Source: Clostridiales bacterium UBA735
Lineage (GTDB): Bacteria > Bacillota > Clostridia > Oscillospirales > Oscillospiraceae
Direction of reading: 5' to 3'
Length of the DNA stretch: 5,298 bases
NCBI GenBank assembly: GCA_002298695.1
Contig: DBLB01000018.1
Span: 1-5,298 of the forward strand
Shown here: positions 1-4,741 of the stretch, in pieces
Layout of the letters: each line of letters starts with the position of its first letter
Numbering within the stretch: position 1 is the first letter of the stretch
Notes under the pieces: generated by a model
Seen by the model: the letters and a program-made list of their open reading frames with translations, nothing else
Databases searched by the model: none
What the model was told of the DNA's origin: nothing
Translations under genes and position numbers: made by a program

Positions 1-188
1 TCAACGACGTCGCCAAGGCGCTCGAGGACAAGGGCTACAAGTTCGAATCTGCGCAAATCGAGATGGTCCCGCAGAACTATCAGAAGCTCGACAAGCCCGA
101 GGACATCGCCAACATGGAAAAGATGCTTGACATCTTCGAAGACGACGACGATGTGCAGAACGTCTGGCACAACTGGGAACAGGAATAA
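1..188 (+). CDS. yebC: YebC/TACO1-family protein, C-terminal fragment
   Basis: This is the last 61 codons of a gene that begins before the window; the first whole codon is at 3 and the TAA stop at 186-188. The end of the protein reads DDDDVQNVWHNWEQE. The aspartate run followed by VQNVxHN is the characteristic C-terminus of the YebC/PmpR/TACO1 family, and the preceding ALEDKGYKFESAQIEMVPQN segment fits the last domain of the same family (about 240 residues when complete). Family members act in the cytoplasm; they were first described as transcriptional regulators, and more recent work links them to translation of difficult peptide stretches. Which role applies here cannot be read from the fragment. 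Third codon positions are strongly G/C biased, as expected for a well-expressed housekeeping gene. The gene converges on the surface-protein gene and ends at the terminator just downstream. The family call is confident; the function is family knowledge. Confidence 0.93.
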   Translation, partial: NDVAKALEDKGYKFESAQIEMVPQNYQKLDKPEDIANMEKMLDIFEDDDDVQNVWHNWEQE

Positions 189-202
189 AAACAGAAAAAA
201 CG

Positions 203-237
203 AACGGAAGGGAGCAAATCCCTTCCGTTTGTTTTTT
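203..237. terminator. Bidirectional intrinsic terminator between convergent genes
   Basis: A perfect 11-bp stem (203-213 with 219-229, core ACGGAAGGGA/TCCCTTCCGT) closes a 5-base GCAAA loop. On the plus strand it is followed by TGTTTTTT, ending yebC 15 bases after its stop. On the minus strand the same stem is followed by CG and then TTTTTTCTGTTTTT (from the A-rich stretch 187-200), so it can also end the surface-protein transcript, about 110 bases past that gene's stop. No other terminator-like hairpin is evident between 238 and 337. Confidence 0.9.
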
Positions 238-337
238 GTGAAAGTCAGGAAAAAACGCGATGAATCAATGCAGTAAGGGCCGATGCGGGGGCATGCGTGG
301 CTTATCTGCTGCGGGAAGATCCGGGCGGGCGGCAGCA

Positions 338-3300
338 TTACGGCCTGTGCGGGAGGCTTTTTCTGCGGCGAAGACAAAACAGCAGAGCAGCGGAGCCGAG
401 CAGGAGAATGCCTGCGGCGCAAAACGGCAAGAGGCCGGGGCCGCCGGTGTAGGGGAGCTCAGGCGTGCTGTAGTTTTCGATGCGCAGCGGGTCGGCGGAG
501 GTGCCGGAACCGGTCTGACTGCCGCTGAAGGAGAACTCGTATTCCATGGTGACGGGGTTCTGCGTGATCGTGACGGTCATCGTGAGATGCGTGTCCCGGT
601 ATCCGTCCGGCACCTGCGTCTCGGCGAGGGTATAGACACCCGCTGTGAGATCGCGGAAGCGGAGCAGGCCGCATTCATCGCTGACGGCAGTCCCGATGAT
701 GCTGCCGCTCGCATCGGTCAGTGTGAACTGTGCACCGGGGAGGGCGGTGCCGGTCGTGCCATCCACCTTCTGCACGCAGAGGTCTGCAAAGGGGATCCTG
801 GCCCAGACAGTGTTGGACTCTTTTAGAGAAGACTGCGCTGTGCGGAAGCCGAAGGCGTTGAACGCCTCCAGACAGGACGCGGCATCCGGACGCTGGACGG
901 CTTTTTTGTGCAGCAGCGCGAGGGACGCGTCGTCCAGCGCGGCGGGGGCCTCTGCCGGGATCCGGACCTCGAAGGTGGAGCGCCCGGGCAGAATGGTATC
1001 GGCGCCCGCGACCAGCCGGAAGGCAGTTACGGCGGACCAGTCGGAGACGGTATCCGTCCAGATGGCGGCGTCGGCCAGCTCCTGTATGGATTTTCCGGAG
1101 ACCTCGGCTGTGGTATAGAGGACGCTGTAGCTGGCGGGCGGGGTGATGGCTTCGCGGAGCCGGACGCGGAACTCCGAGTTCCGGTCGGCGGTCGCGAAGG
1201 CATTTTTGTCGCCGATCTGCGGCAGAACGTCCGTCAGCGTCAGACCGGTATATTCTGCGCTGGTCTCGTTGGTGATTTTCAGCAGGTAGTCGAACTGCGA
1301 ACCGGAATTCACCAGCAGCCCCTGCCTGCTCCAATTGTCCGAACCAGCCGGGGCGATGAATTTCTCGGCGTAGACGGACTGGGCGGCGATGATGGTGGCA
1401 TCAGAGTAGCCATGCGCGATTTTGTCGTCGGTACGGCCGTTGTTGTTCAGATCGTAGATGTCGTCGACGCCATTGTCGCCGGAATATTCATCCAGATTAT
1501 CGCCGACGACGTAGACATCGTTGCGGACGGTACCGGAGTGGGCATCCTGATCAATGGTAACACCGAAGTAGATATCGCAGCCGGAGGTCGGATGCTCCAA
1601 TGCCGTTTTCAGATTTGCGGCGTTCAGATGGAAGATAACAGCAGTGCGGCCTGAGTTATGATAATTCTCCTGAATTTCCGGCTGGTAGGATGTACCGCCA
1701 TCCAGTATGGGCCCTACGGAGCTGATTTGCTGGATCAGATAGATCTTTTGATAACTTACGCCGTCGGGCAGAAGGTCAATAATGCGGAGGTCTTGATATT
1801 CCTTGATGTCTGGTTCGAGCAGTGTACCGCGCAGCTGGAGCAAATAAATATAAGTGTCGCCAACGTGGTTGCCGCCTACGTTCCAGAGCGTTCCGCTGCC
1901 GTTGACAAGTGTGCGTTTGTTCACCGACAGATTTTCTGCGCTGGGGAGCATGCTGTAACTATAGCCGGATTCCATGAGGGCGGTCACGCTCTGGCCTCCG
2001 CTCTGATAGCGGTTGGAAGCTCTTGCGGTATTGGAATAGGTGACTTTTTCTGCGCCGTCCGGTACGTGCGCATGCTCCGGATCGCGGTAGACAGTGTAGG
2101 CGAGGAAGCTGACGCGCTCGCCGAGATACATCTCGTAATCGTCGCGGAAGAGAATGTCATAGCCGTCACAGATCTTGTTTTCATCGAACGTGACGGTGAA
2201 ATTGCCGCTGGAATCCAGCGAGATGGGATAGTCCTGTGCGGTTCCGTCAGTGTAGTAAGCGGTCACATGGTCGACAATGTCGGCATACGTCTGCTCATCA
2301 TGCAGCTTTGCGCCGGTCAGTGAGGACTCAAGGCGGACGAACCTCAGCGCCTCATCCAGACCGGCCAGTACGGTCTGTCCGTTTTCCACGATCTTCCGAT
2401 CCTGAATGGTGATGTGGCGCAGCGGCTGCGACTTTTTGTTTGTCAGCGCGACTTCCCAGGGATACGGGTTGGTCTTGTAGATGTCGACGTCATAGATATC
2501 GCCTTTGGTGGCCCACTTGGTGAATTCGCCGCCTGTTGCAGGATCATCCGTCATGCGGAAGCGGAGAGAATCGGCGGCTGTGGGAGAGGTTTCCCCGTCA
2601 GCGGCATTGCTCGGAACGGCGGTGAGGGAAACAGTGTTGTCCAGTTCAGCAAACGACGTCCCGTCCGTCTGTGCAGTGAATTGCAGGCCGGGAAAACGCA
2701 GGCGCAGTGTATCATTGTAGATCTGCGTCAGCACGTCTGCGGAATTTTCACCCTGATAGGTTTTGGAGACCGATGTGCCGTCTGCACTGAGCGTCCAGCC
2801 GGGGTTAGCGTCCGCATCGAACACAGCGAGCCGTTCCGCGCCGTCCTTGTCCGTGTAGACGGGCAGGGGATCGGTCAGTGTGACGGCGCAGGCGTCGCGC
2901 CAATCGGACAGATTTACGCCGGTGCTTGTACAGCCGTTGACGATGAAAGCAAAGTCTACGTAGGTGCGGTCGTCCAGATAGGGATTTCCGTTTTCTTCAA
3001 GCGGCGTGACGACAACTTCCGCACCGTCTTCGCTGAACGACTTGTAACGGTTGGAATTGACGTATTTCTCAATGCCCCAGGGCTTGTATTCCGGACGGTA
3101 GATGCTGGGTGCGGTCGTCTCGCCGCCGGAGACGGAGGCAGTGACGGGCAGACAGTAGTTGTCGGGTACGACATTCGGCAGAAATTTGAGCGTGAACGGC
3201 AGCACCAGCGTCTGTGTTTTGTCATAGACCGTAAAGTGGATGCCGATCCTGTAGGTCTCGTCGTCTTCCGAAAGCGGCAGGATTTCGTACTGCGTATCAG

Positions 3301-4006
3301 AAGAATTGCTGGAGAAGGGCGGGATGGTGAAGGAAGAGGGGTCGACATACCGCTTCGGAAGCGAGAGCGTGACGGTCACGTCTGTCAGATCGGCGTCTGC
3401 ATCGTCAGGTTCCAGCCGGAGATAGCCGGACATGGTGCTGCTGGTGAGGTAGGATACGCCGTCCGGGTGGTCAGACTGCGGCTTTTCGTCACCGTAGAGC
3501 AGCGAAATATGCAGCGTTCCGGCGGGCAGTGCGTCGTCTGCTGCGGGAAGCTCGTCCGCGTCCGGTGCATCGGTAGAATCCGCCGGGACATCCGGTTCGT
3601 CGGCAGAGGGATCCGGAAGAATTTCTGCTCCGTCCGCAGAGGACTCCGCCGGAAGCGGTTCTTCAGCGGCGAAACAGGCTTCTGTATGGGTGTGCTCCTC
3701 CATGCCGCAGGTCAGCACCCAGGTGCCGTAGCAGCGGGGGATGTGGACATGGTCGGGATCGGGATCGGTGCAGGTCAGCGGGAGTTCCTCCAGGGGAAGA
3801 TCCGCTTCCTCGGGAGTTCGACTGTAGCAGTCATCCGTATGCACGTGCTCCGGAATGGTACAGGCGAGCGTCTGCGTGACGGCCGGGCGCATGAGGGCAT
3901 ATGCGGTACAGAATATGGCCAGGGCGGCCAGACAGGCCAGCGTCCGGAGACGGCGCGCCTTTTTCCGATGCGCCGAGATGTGTTCCTGAATTGCAGATCG
4001 TTTCAT
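338..4006 (-). CDS. Large LPXTG-anchored surface protein (adhesin-like) with SpaA-type domain
   Basis: The product is 1222 residues, probably exported, linked to peptidoglycan by a sortase and displayed on the cell surface. Order of parts: basic N-terminus with a hydrophobic helix at about 23-39 (signal/anchor); three Cys/His motifs at 49-60, 79-92 and 100-111; an Asp/Ala/Pro-rich linker at 113-163; a beta-rich region at about 164-300; then several segments resembling DUF11/Ig-like surface repeats, starting near 310, 494, 692 and 878, with marks such as DPLP (379-382), DLLPDGVSY (744-752), FDYLLKITNETS (905-916) and TDVLP (925-929). A DLNNNGRTDD loop (852-861) looks calcium-binding. A SpaA/Cna-B-type domain fills about 1073-1180, then comes LPYTG (1184-1188), a hydrophobic helix (1192-1212) and an RRRK tail. 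I chose the ATG at 4006 because it directly precedes the basic signal region and has a weak AAAGAG upstream; an in-frame TTG at 4042 would add 12 residues but has no ribosome-binding site. The ligand is unknown. No sortase gene is in the window, so a housekeeping sortase is inferred. The surface-anchored class is firm; the adhesin role is inferred from the architecture. Confidence 0.93.
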   Translation of the reverse strand: MKRSAIQEHISAHRKKARRLRTLACLAALAIFCTAYALMRPAVTQTLACTIPEHVHTDDCYSRTPEEADLPLEELPLTCTDPDPDHVHIPRCYGTWVLTCGMEEHTHTEACFAAEEPLPAESSADGAEILPDPSADEPDVPADSTDAPDADELPAADDALPAGTLHISLLYGDEKPQSDHPDGVSYLTSSTMSGYLRLEPDDADADLTDVTVTLSLPKRYVDPSSFTIPPFSSNSSDTQYEILPLSEDDETYRIGIHFTVYDKTQTLVLPFTLKFLPNVVPDNYCLPVTASVSGGETTAPSIYRPEYKPWGIEKYVNSNRYKSFSEDGAEVVVTPLEENGNPYLDDRTYVDFAFIVNGCTSTGVNLSDWRDACAVTLTDPLPVYTDKDGAERLAVFDADANPGWTLSADGTSVSKTYQGENSADVLTQIYNDTLRLRFPGLQFTAQTDGTSFAELDNTVSLTAVPSNAADGETSPTAADSLRFRMTDDPATGGEFTKWATKGDIYDVDIYKTNPYPWEVALTNKKSQPLRHITIQDRKIVENGQTVLAGLDEALRFVRLESSLTGAKLHDEQTYADIVDHVTAYYTDGTAQDYPISLDSSGNFTVTFDENKICDGYDILFRDDYEMYLGERVSFLAYTVYRDPEHAHVPDGAEKVTYSNTARASNRYQSGGQSVTALMESGYSYSMLPSAENLSVNKRTLVNGSGTLWNVGGNHVGDTYIYLLQLRGTLLEPDIKEYQDLRIIDLLPDGVSYQKIYLIQQISSVGPILDGGTSYQPEIQENYHNSGRTAVIFHLNAANLKTALEHPTSGCDIYFGVTIDQDAHSGTVRNDVYVVGDNLDEYSGDNGVDDIYDLNNNGRTDDKIAHGYSDATIIAAQSVYAEKFIAPAGSDNWSRQGLLVNSGSQFDYLLKITNETSAEYTGLTLTDVLPQIGDKNAFATADRNSEFRVRLREAITPPASYSVLYTTAEVSGKSIQELADAAIWTDTVSDWSAVTAFRLVAGADTILPGRSTFEVRIPAEAPAALDDASLALLHKKAVQRPDAASCLEAFNAFGFRTAQSSLKESNTVWARIPFADLCVQKVDGTTGTALPGAQFTLTDASGSIIGTAVSDECGLLRFRDLTAGVYTLAETQVPDGYRDTHLTMTVTITQNPVTMEYEFSFSGSQTGSGTSADPLRIENYSTPELPYTGGPGLLPFCAAGILLLGSAALLFCLRRRKSLPHRP
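341..457 (-). other. Cell-wall sorting signal (LPYTG, hydrophobic helix, basic tail) of the surface protein
   Basis: The LPYTG motif is encoded at 443-457, followed by GGPG, a hydrophobic stretch of about 21 residues and the tail RRRKSLPHRP. This is the standard three-part sorting signal: sortase A-type enzymes cut between Thr and Gly and join the Thr to the cell-wall precursor. All three parts are intact. Confidence 0.93.
467..790 (-). other. SpaA/Cna-B-type (prealbumin-like) domain of the surface protein
   Basis: Residues about 1073-1180 contain, in the family order, CVQKVDG with a candidate isopeptide Lys at 1080, LPGAQFTL, YTLAETQVPDGY with the catalytic-type Glu at 1129, and RIENY with a candidate partner Asn at 1178. 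In this family such a Lys-Asn bond forms spontaneously and stiffens the stalk next to the wall anchor. That the bond forms here is inferred from the residues. Confidence 0.85.
3674..3862 (-). repeat. Three Cys/His motifs (C-x4/6-H-x-H-x3-C) at the surface protein's mature N-terminus
   Basis: Three diverged copies follow the signal helix: CTIPEHVHTDDC (residues 49-60), CTDPDPDHVHIPRC (79-92) and CGMEEHTHTEAC (100-111). Each has two Cys bracketing an H-x-H pair, and each is followed by an aromatic residue (Y, Y, F). The copies differ in DNA and flanking residues, so they are old protein repeats and not a recent tandem duplication. I recall similar motifs just after the signal peptide of large clostridial LPXTG proteins. 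Their role is unknown; metal binding or disulfide formation are the obvious possibilities. Confidence 0.8.
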
Positions 4007-4035
4007 GCAGCTCTTTGCTTCTTTCTGGAAAAGTC

Positions 4036-4066
4036 TTGACAATCGGACGGGATTATGTCCTTAAAC
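4036..4066 (+). promoter_or_regulatory. Weak candidate promoter for the allophanate-hydrolase-like gene
   Basis: A perfect -35 box TTGACA lies at 4036-4041, but the best -10-like hexamers at 17 to 19 bases spacing (around 4059-4066, for example TTAAAC) match the consensus poorly. If used, it would start transcription near 4070, leaving a leader of about 40 bases before the ATG at 4113. It lies within the transcribed leader of the divergent surface gene. The TTGACA may be chance. Confidence 0.3.
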
Positions 4067-4073
4067 TGGAACA
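4056..4073. promoter_or_regulatory. Imperfect dyad over the surface-gene start site, possible operator
   Basis: TGTCC and GGAACA face each other around a 7-base centre, giving a symmetric TGTxC-(8)-GxACA pattern. It sits immediately downstream of the surface-gene -10 box and covers the predicted transcription start near 4068, a usual place for a repressor. A second short dyad, GGAC-(8)-GTCC, lies next to it at 4045-4060. Symmetry this short can arise by chance. Confidence 0.25.
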
Positions 4074-4074
4074 T

Positions 4075-4102
4075 ATTATAGCACGGACGGATGGAAATGC
4101 AA
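4075..4102 (-). promoter_or_regulatory. Extended -10 promoter of the surface-protein gene
   Basis: Read on the minus strand, a perfect TATAAT (4080-4075) is preceded directly by TGC, giving an extended -10 element, with a partial -35 box TTGCAT at 4102-4097 and a 16-base spacer. Initiation is expected near 4068, giving a leader of roughly 60 bases to the ATG at 4006. This is the best sigma-70/sigma-A-type match on the minus strand of the intergenic region. Confidence 0.75.
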
Positions 4103-4105
4103 GGA
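4101..4105 (+). promoter_or_regulatory. Ribosome-binding site deciding the start of the allophanate-hydrolase-like gene
   Basis: AAGGA stands 7 bases before the ATG at 4113, a good Shine-Dalgarno match and spacing. It overlaps the -35 region of the divergent surface-gene promoter. Confidence 0.7.
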
Positions 4106-4112
4106 CTCCGGG

Positions 4113-4526
4113 ATGAAAGGTGACGAAAATCATGGATATTTCGGATTTCACTGGGAGAGTTTGAATGGCGTGAATGCGGGGCTGCCGCTGGAAAAGAACC
4201 TCCTTGGGGCAGGCACGGTATTTCTGCGCGGAGCGGAGACTGCACCCTGCTACCGCCTGTGGAGCATCAGCGACCAGAATCCGGCCATGCTGCGCGTTTC
4301 GGGCGACGACCCGCGCACCGTCCGCGTTGCGGTGGAGGTATGGCAGGCGCCCGCTGCCGGGCTTGCCTCGGTGCTCCTGAAGGAACCGGAGGGGCTTTCG
4401 GTCGGCAAGGTCACGCTCTCCGACGGAGAGACCGTACTGGGCGTCATTGTGGAACCGGAACTGGTGCACGGCAGAAAGGAAATCTCGGCCTACGGCGGCT
4501 GGCGCAAGTATATCGCTGCACGCTGA
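4113..4526 (+). CDS. Stand-alone allophanate hydrolase C-terminal-like domain protein
   Basis: The 137-residue soluble protein matches, over nearly its full length, the C-terminal domain of allophanate hydrolases (the AtzF/urea amidolyase type, with a gamma-glutamylcyclotransferase-like fold). Family-like blocks in order are LPLEKNLLGAG (24-34), TAPCYRLWSI (43-52), VEVWQAP (74-80), LSVGKVTLSDG (95-105), GVIVEP (110-115) and ISAYGGWRKYIA (124-135). In full-length enzymes an N-terminal amidase first hydrolyses allophanate and this domain helps break down the resulting N-carboxy product. Here the amidase half is missing, and nothing next to it concerns urea or allophanate, so the substrate is unknown. 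The reading frame is intact and has its own ribosome-binding site, so it is probably a real small protein and not a gene remnant. It is transcribed away from the surface gene and ends before a probable terminator, suggesting a single-gene unit. Family assignment is from remembered motifs; function is open. Confidence 0.82.
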   Translation: MKGDENHGYFGFHWESLNGVNAGLPLEKNLLGAGTVFLRGAETAPCYRLWSISDQNPAMLRVSGDDPRTVRVAVEVWQAPAAGLASVLLKEPEGLSVGKVTLSDGETVLGVIVEPELVHGRKEISAYGGWRKYIAAR

Positions 4527-4555
4527 GAACTGCATCTGCCGGTCAGATCATCCGG

Positions 4556-4578
4556 GGCGGGCGGAACGCTGCCTTTTT
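4556..4578 (+). terminator. Probable intrinsic terminator after the allophanate-hydrolase-like gene
   Basis: GGCG (4556-4559) and GCG (4561-4563) pair with CGC (4567-4569) and TGCC (4570-4573) around a GAA loop, with one bulged G and one G-T pair. TTTTT follows at 4574-4578. It lies about 30 bases after the stop. The short T-run and the bulge make it weaker than the terminator near the left edge. Confidence 0.55.
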
Positions 4579-4615
4579 GCTGCGATTCGGATTCCGGAGA
4601 ACAGGAGCCGGCGGC

Positions 4616-4644
4616 TTGACAGGAAACGGGGTTTTTGCTACCAT
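4616..4644 (+). promoter_or_regulatory. Promoter of the alpha/beta-hydrolase gene
   Basis: A perfect TTGACA (4616-4621) is followed after 17 bases by TACCAT (4639-4644), which keeps the key first, second, fifth and sixth bases of TATAAT. TGC directly upstream makes it an extended -10. Initiation is expected near 4651, giving a leader of about 90 bases before the ATG at 4742. This is the best promoter match in the window. Confidence 0.75.
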
Positions 4645-4648
4645 AGGA

Positions 4649-4661
4649 TCAGATGATCTGA
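4649..4661. promoter_or_regulatory. 13-bp perfect palindrome at the hydrolase transcription start, candidate operator
   Basis: TCAGATGATCTGA is a perfect odd palindrome centred on G4655, a few bases after the -10 box and covering the predicted start site. The stretch TCAGATCATCCGG at 4543-4555 matches the palindrome's reverse complement at 11 of 13 positions and could be an auxiliary site about 106 bases upstream. Position and symmetry suggest a repressor site; the protein is unknown. Confidence 0.4.
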
Positions 4662-4667
4662 AGCTGA

Positions 4668-4723
4668 CGGTTAGTATCCTCTAACCGCTGAAGCACAGAT
4701 GCAAGTTAGAATGCTTTAACATC
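4668..4723 (+). promoter_or_regulatory. Structured mRNA leader of the hydrolase gene with competing hairpins
   Basis: A perfect 7-bp hairpin, CGGTTAG-tatcct-CTAACCG, occupies 4668-4687. A second GTTAG at 4705-4709 could pair with the same CTAAC (4681-4685), or with TTAAC at 4716-4720 as part of a downstream hairpin (GATG 4698-4701 with CATC 4720-4723). AAGCA (4691-4695) can also pair with TGCTT (4712-4716). I do not recognise any known riboswitch class. No T-run follows, so if it acts it would more likely affect translation at the GGAGG site (4729-4733). Confidence 0.35.
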
Positions 4724-4741
4724 GGGCCGGAGGTGGATAAT

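Noticed and set aside
260..2323. Several plus-strand frames of 150-250 codons (260-826, 645-1118, 908-1654, 1658-2323)
   Set aside because: All lie antisense to the surface gene or mostly so, overlap each other or follow in tandem, and show no protein-like domains or convincing ribosome-binding sites.
2414..4039. A 541-codon open frame on the plus strand, antisense to the surface gene
   Set aside because: The translation is rich in Arg, Gly, Val and Cys with no recognisable domain, and the opposite strand encodes a clear LPXTG protein over the same bases. It is a long shadow frame produced by the GC-rich codon pattern.
4007..4042. TTG at 4042 as the start of the surface protein
   Set aside because: It is in frame but has no Shine-Dalgarno sequence, and would add 12 residues before a normal basic signal region that begins naturally at the ATG at 4006.
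4074..4079. TATTAT as a -10 box for the plus-strand gene
   Set aside because: It resembles the consensus but has no -35 box at a suitable distance and no extended -10, and is mostly the complement of the better minus-strand TATAAT.
4053..4535. Minus-strand frames over the allophanate-hydrolase-like gene
   Set aside because: The plus-strand product matches a known domain along nearly its full length; the minus-strand products show no recognisable features.
4259..4684. A plus-strand frame running through the end of the allophanate-hydrolase-like gene into the hydrolase promoter
   Set aside because: It is out of frame with the recognised gene, Arg/Gly-rich, and crosses a probable terminator and a strong promoter.
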